Shown: piece by piece, positions 10,912 to 25,100 of the stretch
How positions within the stretch are numbered: the stretch's first letter is position 1
How the letters are laid out: each line of letters opens with the position of its first letter
Source of the DNA: Cenococcum geophilum 1.58
Lineage: Eukaryota > Ascomycota > Dothideomycetes > Gloniales > Gloniaceae
Direction: 5' to 3'
Length of the DNA stretch: 64,000 nucleotides
NCBI GenBank assembly: GCA_001692895.1
Contig: KV748190.1
Span: 521,645-585,644 of the forward strand
Position numbers and translations under genes: made by a program
Notes under the pieces: model-generated
What the model was told of the DNA's origin: nothing
The model's input: the letters and a program-made list of their open reading frames with translations, nothing else
Database searches by the model: none

Positions 10912-13160
10912 NAGCTATTCCTTACTTCTTTTTTTAGGGTATTCTTTAGCTAGTTTCTTATGTCTTTATATTATCTCTTATCTTTAAAATTATAGCTGCT
11001 TATATATTTTCTTCTTGCTTATTATTAGCTAGTAATAAGAACTATGTATTATATAGACCATATATATCGCATATAGGGGCCCAGTTTTAAGACCGGGCAG
11101 TACTCTTTTAGCTTATTTTTAATTACTACCTAAATTCTTTTTAGTCTTTAGTCGATTTCCTTAGGGGTAGCTAATAAGCCTCGCTTATTTAATATTAAGT
11201 GGATTTCTTCTAAATCTTAAAGTTGTTATTTAACTATATTAAGGAAGCTGTTTATTTTAAGCTTTCTTATTACATATCTTTTGCTATTTAGTTACGCCTT
11301 AATATCCAGATCTAGTTATATTTAGATAGGGATATAGTCTAAAGTAAGTACCTATTTTTCTTTAGGGTTATACCTTTTAAGTCTCTAGTATAGGCTTTTG
11401 TCTATAAATATAAGGTCAATTATACTTCTAGCGGTGCCTCATTACTATATAATTACTTCTAAAAGGGTAGCTAGCTTAAGGCCCCAGGTATCTATAGCTC
11501 TTAGTAGGCACTCTACCTATTATTTAGTAGTAATATAGATACCCTCCTACCGCGGATAGTAGAGGTTTATATCTCCTAATAGGAACTCTATACCTTTAGT
11601 TCCTAGTAAGCTTATTACTAATATAATATTCTCTATTTATAGAACCCCTTTAACCCTAGGGTTATATACGTTAATAATCTATACCGGTCCCCTATATATT
11701 CATATTATTATAACTATAATATCTAGGTTAACTGCCTACTATAACTATAAGAATAGGCTAATAGCCTTACTAATTATAAAGCATATGCGAATAGCTGCTT
11801 TTAGTTTATATAGGAGCTAGAATCCTTAGGGGTAGTATATTAATTATATATAGGCATTATAATACGGCTCTTATATAGTAAGGATATAGTATTTCTAGGT
11901 CTAGGCTATCTAGTAAGGGCCTTATAAGACAGTAGTTTGTATTACCGTAGTTATACTATATAATAGATAGGTAGCGGACCCCCAGCAAGGGTGTAAGGGT
12001 TATTTTGGCCCTTACTCGGCTGCATCGCCTAGGGGCTCTTAGGGGTCGCCAAGGCTAGCCTTCGGCTAGCCCTTAGCACCTCCTTATAAGCACCTCGGGC
12101 TTGCAGCCTCCTTCCTCCCCCATCGGTTCGTCTCTGTACTTAGGCTATTGCCTACCCTCATTACCATATCGTCCTCTTCCATCGACTCTCTTTGTGACTT
12201 ATGCTCGGCTTGCCTACTCCCTACCGTATACCCTAGCAATACTGCCTTATAAAGGGTCCTTCGCCTTTCCTTTATTCCTTACTTCTCCTATTTCTACCCT
12301 CTTTAGAATATTTAGAACTTCTATCTCTTATATCTATACCCTAGTTACTACTTATTTTATATAGAGCTTTCTATTCCCATATCTTATATTCCTACTAGCA
12401 CTTCTATATCTAAATCTATTATTACCTCCGGTTCTTCCCCTATTTTTACTAATTAGCTATATACCCTTTAAAAGTTAGCTATAAATATTATGTTTACCGC
12501 GTTAAGTCTAATTCTTAATTATCCTAGTCTTAAGCTTGCTATAGCTATTTATAAAGGTCTTCCTATAGGGCGTTCTCTCCCTTATATCCCCTATAACCCT
12601 TATATCCCTATATAGTCTAGTAATATTATATAGCGTTACTTCTAGCCCGTTAAGGCTTAGGATAGCTAGCCTAGCCCCCTAGTATTAAAGGTAGGAAACA
12701 CTAGAAAGGCACCTACGCCCCCTTAGCTTATTACTTATTATTTCTATTTATATAACCTAGCGTATAGTTATTCTTATAGCTATTAAGCCCTTACCTTCTA
12801 TCTCCTATATTTAATATAGTCTTCTCTCTCCTACACCTTATATATACTTTAGTAGCAGTTTACGCATTTTATTTAGTCTTAATTTAAATAGTGTTTTATA
12901 TTGTAGGGGCCTATATAATAGCTATAGCACACCTATACTACGTATGTAGATTAGGTATATCCCTATTATATATAGTAATAGCATTATTCTAGGCGAAGTT
13001 TGTAGTTATAAAGCCTTACGTTATATATAAAGCTATTTATAATAATACCTTTTTAGATAAGGAGTTTTTATATTCCTAGTATATATATACTAATAATAAG
13101 GGAGCTATACGTTTAACTGGCGTCTCCCTAGCAAGTCTCTAGCGACCCTTATATCCTCTT

Positions 13161-13581
13161 TATAACGGAGCCTTATAGCAGAAACTATAATGGACTCGTT
13201 AATAGGCTAGGTATATAGGTATTGTAAGTAAGTTAACAACGTAATAACAACTAGTGGAGTAGTTGCCTAATAGATTAACTTTAATTGTATTCTAAGAATT
13301 ACTACGAGGAAGGAACTATCTAGGTAGGGACTAAGGGTCCTTAAATACACAACCGTACTCCTAAGAAAGTCGTTGCTCTATCTGCTCTGTCTGCTCTATT
13401 CGCTCTATTATAGATCTTATAGATTACACAGATTATACAGATTATATTATGTAACTTTATTTACTATTCCTTATTACATAGTTCTATGGGTTCTATCCTA
13501 GACCGTACCTATATTAACTAACTAGCTTTCTCTAACTCTTCTCTAAGTAGTTATAATATTATACTTAAAGCGTTTGTAACA
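13161..13581 (-). repeat. 3' LTR of the outer Gypsy
   Basis: 421 bp, TATAACGG (RIP form of TGTAACGG) to CGTAACA type terminus. It aligns end to end with 29,336-29,756. It contains the repeated CTATCTGCTCTGTCTGCTC-like pyrimidine tract near 13,380. Confidence 0.9.
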
Positions 13582-14494
13582 TTATCTCCCTCCTCTTTAT
13601 CTTTGTCCTTAAAGATACCTAGTATCTTTAAGTTATTTACTAGAGGTATAATATCCGTTTAATTAATTTAGTTAATATTGTTACTTATAATACCTAAAGC
13701 ACCTTCTTTTTCTTTAACTCTTTATTGTACGCGTATAGTCTCTTCTATACTATCGCTTAGTAAAGTAATGCTATCTTCGTATTCTTATTGCGTAAAAAAG
13801 GGGTTAGTCTATATTGCGTTAGTAAGTCCTTTATCTTAGCAACCCTCTTTCTATATAAAGTGCACTAAAGTAAACGTTTAATCGTCTTGCGATATTTACT
13901 TAATTTTTAACGCTAAGTATACGCGTCTTATAACTCTTAATAGTCTCTAAGTTCCCTAAGTAATTTATTATAGGGTCTTGTGTTTAATCTGCCGCTATAA
14001 AGCTTAATAGTAAGCTATCCTCGGCGCTGTTTACGGTCTAATATGCCTTAGAAGAATCCGCATATATTCTTAAAGTTTAGCGTCTAGCTTATGCCTATCT
14101 TTAGTATTTAGAATATATTTATAAAAAGGTTCGTTTAAAGAAGTAGAAACTTATTTAATAAGGTTTATAGGAACTTAGTAATAAAAAAACGGATTCTCTT
14201 CTAATAAAGAAGGAAATAACTCTAAGTAGTTTAGCAGTCGCTCTTCCTAGGTCCCCCTTAGGTGACTCATTCTTTAGCGATTTCTCTTTATTAATATTAC
14301 CTAACCTTTTTTCTTTTAATACTCCTGTACCTTTCCTATAGCATTTTTTAGGTTCTCTAGTAGCTCCTAGGTAGTCTCGTTATAGCCTATCTACTTAACT
14401 TTATACTATATTTTATCGTCTATATCCTTATAACTAATAATCTTTAAAACTTACTATTTATCTTCCTCTTATCCTCTATATATATCTGCTTTAT

Positions 14495-14814
14495 TGTAAG
14501 AGGCCAGCTTAACCGGAACATATGATTATCTAATTAACAGTGTCACCGGTAAGTAGAAGGTAAGTTAAAGGTAAGTTAAAGGTAGAATAAGTTTTACGTA
14601 TTAAAGGACAAATGCTTTTAACCACTTCTATTTAAAGGCTAATCGCTAGTTCTTCTCTAAAGGGGAACCAGCTTCTTATATGTTTTTTTCTAAGACGCTA
14701 GTAAAACCTTTCGCCCCTAACCTATCTGACTGTATCTTCTAGAACATAGATAGGATATAGATGAAACCTTTTACCGTTTTATCGAATATGTACTTTTTGG
14801 GGGATTCCGTTACA
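14495..14814 (-). repeat. 3' LTR of the inner Gypsy
   Basis: 320 bp from TGTAAGAGG to CCGTTACA. It contains three tandem AGGTAAGTTAA-like units near 14,565. It is the better preserved of the pair. Confidence 0.92.
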
Positions 14815-17800
14815 ATTACCTCCCCTTTTAGGGTTTTAGTCCTCTAAGACTTCGCCTCTACTAAGTTTTTATAGAGTTCCGGCTAAAACTACTGGGGAAA
14901 CCCTTAATAGAAAGGTACTCTATAATACAACTTATTGCCAGCTCTTTACTAGCGCGGAACTTTACTTTATCTTTTATTCCTCTGCTCTTCTCCTACCCTA
15001 GCTCCTTATAGTGTTTTTATAATAGGATTTTAATAATAGTAATAAAAATTTGGTGGGATTTACCTCTTTAATTTTAGGAATTTGTTATAAATAGATCTGG
15101 AGGTTATTTAGTGCGACGCGTTAACTAACTACTATTCCCATTTACCTAAATAGGCCTTAATAATGACGTCTTTTATTTTAATTTCTTTCTATTTATAAGT
15201 CGTCGTCTTTCCCTTATTCTTTTATTAACAATACTATTCGTCTTGTTCTTAAATAGGCTGTTTTTATTATATCTCGCCTTTTAGCTTCTATATCTTTAGC
15301 TGTACTTCTATTACTACCTTGTTATCTTTTCTTAACGCGTTTATAAGTAATAGGATCCCTACCTTATCTTTTGTAACGATGCTAACTTCTTAGATTATTC
15401 TCTTATAATGGCTTGTGGTCCTTCTGCGCGTCCCTAGACCGGCGGTAGTATTATTAATCTCCTGGTAACGCCCTAGACAGCGTCTATTACTCCTGCGGCA
15501 GTTTCCCTAAAATGCTGTTGTTGCTATATTTATGCTCTTATATAGAATCCTTCCCACGTCTATAAGATGCCTTGCTTTGGCGAAAATAAATCTAAGTGCT
15601 CCTATTGTTGTAGTAGAAAAAAGACCTATGTTTTAGTATTTCCTATTCCATCCTATTTTAGATTTCGCTAATTATGCTAGATCCCCGCTGTTTATATATA
15701 TAAGACTTATAGGCTCTAACGTGCTATTTAAGATTTCCGCTAATATTCTAATAGTAATAGGTAGGAATAGAAGGTATCTTCCCTTACTTATAGACTCTTT
15801 AATTCTATAAGGGTTTCTACTACTATAGAGATATAATGTTCTTAGATATATAGTGTCTAGAAGCGTATATACAAACAGCTTATCCTTATTAATAATAATA
15901 TTTATACTTTTACACGGGCTACTTTAGCCAGGTAAGTTTCTCTAGTAATTTACTTAGAAACTATACTAACTCCTTTAGCTAATATCTCTCTAATCTCTAC
16001 TTAGACGCTAATTTAGAACCTAGGGATACTAAGGATAGTAATAAAGGTTAAGATAAACGTTTTCCTCGCCAGTCTCCCGCCTGTGCTAGTCCTTTTAGTA
16101 CCCATTATTTTAAGAAGAATATTAGTAGAAGTGCTAATACTTCTAGGGATAGAGGAGCTAATAATACCGTTAATAATAACGTTAAGATGGAAGAGGAGGC
16201 TCCTATTACTACTACTAGTATTTAAGTTATTACCTAGCTCTTTTCTTCTTCTTATAGAATAGCTTTATATAGTGCCTCTTAGGTGCCTCTAAGATGCCCT
16301 ATTATTAAGAATTAACTTTATACTTTAGGGATGCCTTTATTTTAAGCTTTAGTGACAATCTATATAAATATAGTGCACTACTATAATCCCCATATATAAT
16401 AAACGGGTAATATTCCTATAGGTGCCTTATAATTCCTTAAATTTTTTAATTCTTTATAGGCTGTTCTTTTGCTCCTCTTTATACCATTAACTTTACTGCG
16501 TATCTCCGGTGCTAGGCTAAATACTCTCCTTTTATCCCTAGGGGATCCCTTTAAATCCCCAAGGCCACTTCTTATAGTACTACTACTCCTTCTTAGACAG
16601 CGTCTTCTTTAAATAGTATCCCTAGTAGTTCTCCTATAGATCCCTATAGGCTTCCTCTTATAGGATTCTAGGATCCCTATTATAATAGCAAAACATTTTT
16701 GTTCTTAATGTCTGTGCTTAATCCTATAGTTTTAATTTATAAGGTCTTCCCTATTACTTTACCTATAGTATATCTGGAACCATTTTTAAGTCTTTACCTT
16801 TAGTTCTTAGGAAGATTTTAATTGCGGTATTATATCCCAGCCGAAGGTACTCCTTAGGTTCCCAACTATTATACGCCTAAGAGTATCCTTCCTAATAAAC
16901 TAAAAATTCGCGCTTCTTCTGGCGCCATCTTTAGTCTAAAATATCTTCTATATTCTATTTTAGTTCCCTATTAATTTTGCTAAGTAGGGGCGGTTCCATA
17001 CTATCTCTTCTTTAATATAGCTCTAGTAAGGAAATATAAAATATAGGATATATTAAATAAGATTTTGGTAATTCTAATTTATAGGCTTAGTTTTCTTTAG
17101 TTTTCTTAACTATTTTAAAGGGTCTAAGCTACTGGTGATCTAGCTTTTTCTTAATACGTTTTATTCGGATATTTTTTATAAATAGTAAGACTTTGTTTCC
17201 TATCTTAAATTCTTTTAGCATATGTTTTTCGTTATAGTACCTTTTTTATACAGCCTAGGTGTCTAGTAAGTGCTTTTTAAGTTCCTCTCTACGAATTCTT
17301 ATTTACTTAATTCTTTTAGACGCCGTTAGTGCCTTTTTTTTAGGAACGATGTCCTTAATGTTCTAGGGGTTATTTTTATACTGCTGTGGATGCTTATATT
17401 ATATATATGCTACGCTAAAGCTAACTATAATGTCTAATTATCCTATTAATAATTAATATAGCAGCGGAGGTAGTGTTCTAATAACGCATTTAAATGCTCT
17501 GTTTGCCCGTCTGTTTATAGGTAAAAGGTAGTGCTTATCCTTTACCATATTTTTAATAAGAGATAGAATAAAGACTAAAATGCACTGTTAAATACGGTAC
17601 CTCTATTAGATATAATTCCCCTTAGCGTGCTAAATAAGAGCCACTATTCTAAAAATAGGTCTGCTAGTTCTGCTACCGTAATCGTTATTATAATAGTAAA
17701 GTATCCTAAAAACTTTATATACCTATTAATGATTACTAGAATAGCGTTAGCAACCTCTCTAGTTTTTGTTTTAGTAGGGGGTAAGCCTATAATAAAATCT

Positions 17801-20800
17801 ATTATTAATTCTAATATAGGTCCCTATGGAATAGGAAGCACTAATAACTCGCTATATAGGCGATACCTAGATATCTATATCCTTTGGTACATATTATACC
17901 TTAATATATAATTCTTAACCTCTTTAGATATTCTATCCTAAAAGTATTTCCTTTAAATAGCTTTAAGGGTTCTATTAGCACCGTAGTAACTCTTAAGAGG
18001 GTTATTATAGAAGACCTTTAGAATTTTATCTTAAATTGTTTAGTTCTTTAGGATATATATAGCACCCTTAAAGCGCAATAGACCCTTTTAGTCTTACTGC
18101 TATAGCTTCTTAGTAACTTTAGCTAAGTTAGTCTCTACTATATCTTTCCACCTCCCCCTAGAGGCGAAGGCGTCCCTTTATTAAGCTTAAAGAAGAAGAT
18201 CCAGAAAGGTTTTATATAGATTACTTACTTCCATTTTACCTACCACTATTACGGACTTAAGGCGTGGTATAAGACGTTTTAAACTATTAGTGCTAGTAGA
18301 TTCTCCTACCGTTATATAGTGTGCTATACTATAGATAGGTATCTTGCCTATTCCCCTTAAATCTAAAAACTTACAGCTAATACGCCGTTAAGTTAAAGAT
18401 GCTGCAATACCTCTAGCACATCCCGTAGAATTCTCGCTAATTTTAAGGTACGCTAACTTTATAACATCTACTTAGTCTATAACCTAGTCTATAACTATAT
18501 CCTATAGCTCTATAATTGTGTTGCTTTGTAGCTATATTACTAGGACCTCTACCCTACTACAAAATTCTATAGTTCTAGGGAAAGAGTATTTTTTCTTTTT
18601 AAGTAAATTTTATAATATAGGGATTATTTCCCCTATGCTATCCTAGATTCTCCCTATCTTATAATCCGGACGTCTTAATAACCTATTAATAGGATTTATC
18701 TTCCCTAAGTAATATATAATTTTAAAGTTATACTATAATAGTGCCTCTACCTATCTTACTTATTAACCGCTTAATACCTTTATAGTTATAAAGTATTCTA
18801 GGTTATTATAGTCTATAAGGACTTTAATAGGATAATTACTTTCTATATAATAATATTGCTAGTACTTTATTACTGCGATTATTACAAGTAGCTCCTAGTT
18901 ATACGTTATATAACGCTATTTTATAGGGGTTATTTTTCTTAACTAAAACGCCACAAGATGCTATTTTCCGTCTTTTAATTAAGATATAATTGCCCCTAGG
19001 GTAAAGCCGGATGTATCCGTTTTAAGGTATATATATAGCTCCTAGTAAAAGTATATTAGGATAGGCGCCAATATAAACAAATTCTTTAACTAGTTTATAG
19101 CCTACTTAGTAGCTTCCCTAAATATAAAGGGTCCTAACTTCTTACCATTTTTAGATCCTTTTAGTAGATTAGTAATTAGGAGTATTACTTATAAGTAATA
19201 AATAATAAACGTTTAGTAGAAGTTTGCCGTACCTAAGAAAACCTATACTTCTCTAAATATTATAGGGTAGGGCTATTCCCTAATAGCATCCACCCGACTT
19301 TTCTCTATTAACACTTTATTAACACTAATAATAAAGCCTAAAAAATTAATGCTAGTAGTATAGAACGTGTACTTTTTTAGGTTTATATAGAGCTTATATT
19401 CCTATAGTCTTTCTAGTACTATTTGCACGTAGTATATATATGCTTTATAGTTATTAGAGTAGACTATAATATTATTAAGGTAGACTATATATATTATGTT
19501 TAATAGGCCTAATAATACCTTATTAATATAGGCCTAAAATATTGCTAATACGTTAGTAAGCTTAAATAGCATTACTAAGTACTTAAAGTAGCCGTACTAT
19601 GTTTAGAACGCCGTTTTCCACTTATTGCCGGCTTTAATCTGGATTTAATAGTATACATCTTTTAGATCTAATTTTATAAATATTTTTACGCCTAATAGCC
19701 TATTAATAAGCTCCCCTATTAAGGGTAACGGGTAGCAATTCTTTATAGTAATCTTATTTAGTACCTAATAGTTAATATAGAGGCAAAGGGTCCTGTCCTT
19801 CTTGGGTATAAATATAATTAGTACCCCTACTAGGCTTATAGAGGGCTAAATTTATTCTCTTTAAAGATTGTCTACTATATATTAACACAATACCACTAGC
19901 TTATTTTCTAATAGGTTATATAGTAGTCTAAAAGGAAGTTATTTGTCCCCTATATCTATCTCGTACTTAACTAATATAAAGTTAGGTAAGGTTTATACAG
20001 CCTCTTTACTAAAAATATCCTCTAAGTCTATATATTCCTATAGAATCTCTAGTTCCTTAACTGCGTATAGCCGGATATCCAAAAATAAATATCCCATATC
20101 CCCGTTTTTAGTATTAAGAGTGGTATATATAGTATATGCCCACCCTTCTTCTTGTATATAGTTTAAGAAAATCTCTTAATCTTTAACTATAATGCGCGGT
20201 TAAGACTTCCGATGTTAATATAAGGCTAAAGGCTAATTAATATTTAGATTAACTTAGTAAAGCTATAGGTATCCTAAAATAAGGTTATACCCCTTAATTT
20301 CTACGGCATAGAAGTATATCTCCTACATGTTTTATAGACTATTGCGGTTCTAGCTGGCCACGGAAAAAGCCTATTCCCTATAGTATAGAATCTAGTAGCC
20401 TTTAATGCTTTAAATAGTGCGTACCTATAAGCCGCTAAGGTCTAAATCTAATTCTTTTACTAGTAATTAAGAAATAAACCCTATACTTGCGCCGCTGTCT
20501 ATAAGGTAGTCTTATATTACCTATTTATTATTAACTTAAATAGAAACAGGAATAACTATATAGTAGTTTACTTCCTCCTTCTCTTACTGGCCTAATATAA
20601 GGGAGTAAAGATCTACTAGGCTATCTCTTTTTCTAATTAGGCTAACTCTTACTTTTTCTACTAGTAGAAGCGGCTTATATAGCCCTTCTTACCGCAGTTA
20701 TAATAGGTACGTGTCTCCTAGTTCCCCTCTTATAAATTAAGTCTCTACCTATTATTATTTTAGAATTAACTAGCGTTACTTTAGGGCTGCGAGGCTTGCT

Positions 20801-21821
20801 TATATTATCCCTCTATAGAGCAGTTAGGTTAAAATCTACCCCTGTTATTAAAGCTAGGTCTAGTTTTACGCTCTTTATTATTAGTATTTTATTTCTTTTA
20901 CTTACCTAGATAGTCTTTTTTAGCACTCTTAATTTAAGTAGCTTTAGAGATAAGCTTTTTTTAAAAGGTAGAAATTTCGCCCTTCTCTTATATAGCCTAT
21001 TAAATCTTAGGTTATAGCTTAGCGAGTAACTAGTAAAGTTATATAGTATTATCTTATAGATCTAAGTAGGGTATATTATCTTCTAGTTTTTCTAAGTAGT
21101 TTATAAACTAGACTACAGTCTAACTATCCCACTGTTTGGCGTTATAGTATCGCTAATTATAGTCTATCCCTTAATTAGTAGGGTCTTAGACCTAATCAAC
21201 TAACTAGGTCCTAAGTTCGCTAAATTTAAGGGGTATAGTAAGTTTCTTCTTATAGCGTGTCTATAAACTCTTAACGGTGCCACATAGGAAGGTAGAAGTA
21301 ATTAGTGTCTAATTATACTTATTAGAGTAACGTTTTAAATCTAGCCAAAACTTAGTTTTATATTATTAGATAAAACAATTATAGTTCTAAAGACTATTAC
21401 TATAATACTTATTAGGTTCCTTTATACGGAATTTAGGTTTTTCTAACATTATAGTATAGTGTGGCATTACCCCTTTGAGTCCGCTTTATATCTAGGGTAT
21501 CTATACTTCCCCTAATTGTCCTTACAATTATTCTTAGTAGTCTTAATATACTTATCTTAATTATATCTCTAACTTCTTTATTTTTTATAGGGTCTTGTAT
21601 AGCAATCGCTCCGATAACTCCCTAGCAGTAATTATTCTTAAGGGTCTTATAAGGTTAGACGGACTAGCCGTAGCTTCTTTATAGGAAGAGGGAATGCGCT
21701 CCTTTAGGGAGACTCTTTAAGCCTCTTATAGTAAGGGCGTTGCTTTATAGGGTATAAGAGTATAGTCCGTTATTATTAATTAATAGCCGTATATTCCTAA
21801 CGGATTATAAGTAATTAAAAT

Positions 21822-22141
21822 TATAAGAGGCTAGCCTAACTAGAATATATAATTATCTAATTAACAGTATTACTAATAAGTAGAAGGTAAGTTAAAGGTA
21901 AGTTAAAGGTAGAATAAGTTTTATATATTAAAGGATAAATGCTTTTAACCACTTCTATTTAGAGACTAATCGCTAGTTCTTCTCTAGAGGGGAACCAGCT
22001 TCCTATATATTTTCTTCCAAGACGCTAGTAAAACCTTTCGCCCCTAACCTATCTAACTATGTCTTCTAGAATATAGATAGAATATAAATAAAACCTCCTA
22101 CCGTCTTATCAGATATGTACTTCTTAGGGGATTCCGTTACA
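21822..22141 (-). repeat. 5' LTR of the inner Gypsy
   Basis: 320 bp, TATAAGAGG (TG mutated to TA) to CCGTTACA. It differs from its partner mainly by G-to-A and C-to-T changes. Confidence 0.92.
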
Positions 22142-25100
22142 TTTATAAACTAGTAGCTTAATATTCCTATATACTAGCTCTAGTATTGCGATATATTATA
22201 TAAGGTAAATCTTTATCCTAGCTAGTAAGTTTAACTTAAATATAACTAATAAAATTTTCTATATAATTTTAAAAGGTCCTAGTCTAACATAGTTTAACTT
22301 CTTACTTAGTCGTCGACTTTTAAAATTTTTATATAGTAGCTATACTTTATCTCCCTCCTTAAGATCTAGTCCCTTAGATCTCTTAGCATCGTAGTACTTT
22401 TTTATTTTTTGCTGTACTACCTTAGCTATTTCCATAAGGTCTATATAAAGATTTATTAAACTCTTCATTCTTTACTTAGCTATACTACTTATCTTCTTTA
22501 CTTAGCATAGCGATAATAAGGTTCTTAGCTTATATCCGTAATTCGCCTTAAATAGTAACGTGCCCATTCCTTCTTATGGTGTTGTATTATATATAAACTA
22601 TATAACTAGTAATAGCGATACCTAATTATTCTATGCATAATTAACATAATGCCTTAGATATTATTCTAGTGTTTAATTTAATCTTTCCGTTTAACCGTTT
22701 ATCTATAGATAATATACGGTAGAAGTTGCTGCTTAAACTCCTTACTCTACTAAAAACACTTCCTAGAATACTACTATAAATCTTAGATCTCTGTTTAATA
22801 TAATCTTGCTTAGTGCTCTATATCTTATAAACACTTCTTTAATATAGATTTTAGTAATATCTTCTACTAATATTTCTTATAAATATACTATAAAGTATCC
22901 CTACTTTATAAGCTTGTCTATTATTACTAAGATCGTATTATAATCTTATTCGGTAATAGGATCTCTTAACTTTAATAACTTAATAATAAAGTCCTATAAT
23001 ATAACCTCCTATAGTCTCTCTAGTATTTTAATAGGTTATAGCTCTCTATATAGCTTATACCTTGTTAGTTTATTTCTTTAGCAATCTAGATATTCTTTTA
23101 TAATTTGCCTAGCTAGTTTTTAGATTTCATTAATAATATACTCCTTTTAAAGTCTTAACACTAAGCCTATAGCTCCGTTGTGTCCTTAAGTTAGTCCTTT
23201 ATAAAATAACTTAATAAACTCCTTTATAATAGATCTTAGTATATATATTACTTTTTAATTTTTATACTACTCTAAGTCTAGATCCTCTATTTATATATCT
23301 AAGATCTTTTATATCTAATTACTTTCTAATAATTTATAGGTCTTTTCTTCTCGTATTACTGTAATCTTTAGATAATTATACCTAATTAATCTATTTACAT
23401 CCCTTCGCAACAAAGCCCCTAATGGCTTTTCATTATTTTATAGTTTAGCCTTTCTACTTAAAGCGTCTGCTTGTGCATTCTCTGTACCCTTAGTATACTA
23501 AATCTTGAAATAGTATTCTATAAGCATCTCCGCCTATCTAACCTGTCTATAATTAAGTTCTTTTGTTATTAGGAACCCTATTAGGTTCTTATAATCTATT
23601 TTAACTATAAATAGTTTTTCTGTACCTTATAAGAATAATCTCTATTTTTTTAGTGCTATAATTATACCTAATAACTCCTTGTTATAGATGTTATAGTTTA
23701 GTTCTAGTAGTGTTATCTTTTAACTATAATATACTACTAGGTGCCATCTATCTTTATATTTCTATAGAAAGCACGCCCCTAGTATATAGTTTAATACATC
23801 CGTCTTAACTACTATCTCTAACTATAGTTAATAGATTTTAAGAACTGGCTCTTAGGTAAACAACTATTTAACTCTCTTAAATAGTTCCTTTTGTTCCTCT
23901 CCCTATACCTATAGTTCTTCCTTCTTTATTAATCTTATAAGTGGCTTAATATCCTTTAATTATTAAGCTATAAACCTTCTACAGTAGTTGCAGAACCCTA
24001 GAAATAACCTTAACTATATTACATTTTCTAGTTCTTGCTAATTTACTATAGCCTCAATCTTCTTTAAATCTATGCTAAGTTAGCCTAGTTTAATAATAAA
24101 TCTAACAAAATCTGTCTTCTTAGTGAAGAACTCGCATTTTTTAATTACTACTAGCATCTATTCTTCTTATAGTCTCTTTAAGACCTATTTAACGTATTCT
24201 CTATATTCTTCCTTACTTATTAAGTAGATAATAATATCGTTAAGGTATACTATAACAAATTTATCCAAGTATTCTCTTAATATATTATTAATACGCTTCT
24301 AAAACGTTGCTAATGCGTTTATAAGCCCGAATTATATAACTAGTAGTTTATATAGTCCTTCCTTTAACCTAAAGGCTGCCTTCTATTCGTTGCCTTCCTT
24401 AATTTTAATCTAATAGTACGCCTATCTCAGATCTATCTTTATAAAGATTTACGCGTTGCTGATCCTATCTTAGATTTTGCTAATTAAGGGTAAAGGATAC
24501 CTATCCTTCCTAGTAATGCTGTTTAACTATTTATAGTTAATGCATAGCCTAAGTTTTCCATTCTTCTTTAGTACGAATAGTACTAGATATCCCGCTAATA
24601 ACTGCGATAGTCTAATATATCCTTTTTAAAGATTTTCCTAGACAAACTCCTTAAGTGCCTATAACTCTTTTTCTGTTAACTTATAAGTTAGGTAGAACCT
24701 TAAACTTATTTCTAGTTCTAGCTCTATTTTATAGTCCTATACTATATAATCTAATAGCTTTTTACTTTCTAGTAACTATAGCTTCTTACTATACTTATAG
24801 TATCTTTTAGGTACGTAACTTAATCCTTAATTAGTCTCCTTATATATTGCTCCGACTTAATACCATACTAACTTAGTTTATTATTATATCTTATATTATT
24901 ATATATCTCTAATATTAACTTAACCTATAACCCAATTAATCTTTAGATTATATTCCTATAACTAAGGCATTCCTAATACTACCTTATTATTCCCTAATAG
25001 TAATATATTAAAAGACATCTTAACTTATCTTCCTTTAATGGTTATCTAAATTAGTTCTATTTTAAGATTAATAATGCCTCCTCCGTAGGCTATTAGATCT

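Larger units (their letters stand above)
14495..22141 (-). mobile_element. Complete Gypsy LTR retrotransposon (inner)
   Basis: 320-bp LTRs (14,495-14,814 and 21,822-22,141) and perfect flanking TTTAT (14,490-14,494 and 22,142-22,146) define a 7,647-bp insertion into the outer Gypsy. The minus strand reads gag with a zinc-knuckle relic (TYYNCGKKGYISRFY, about 20,665-20,712, Cys and His lost to TGT/TAT-type changes), reverse transcriptase with YLNNIIVYS (about 19,465-19,492) and the integrase C-terminus (FKIGNKVLLF and LDHQ.LRPFKIV, about 17,095-17,230). The polypurine tract AAAAGGGGAGG is the complement of about 14,819-14,832. Structurally whole but coding-dead through RIP. Confidence 0.94.

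Noticed and set aside
12840..13140. Plus-strand translation NLNSVLYCRGLYNSYS, resembling a LINE endonuclease start
   Set aside because: The LINE is clearly on the minus strand and no further endonuclease motif follows in this frame.
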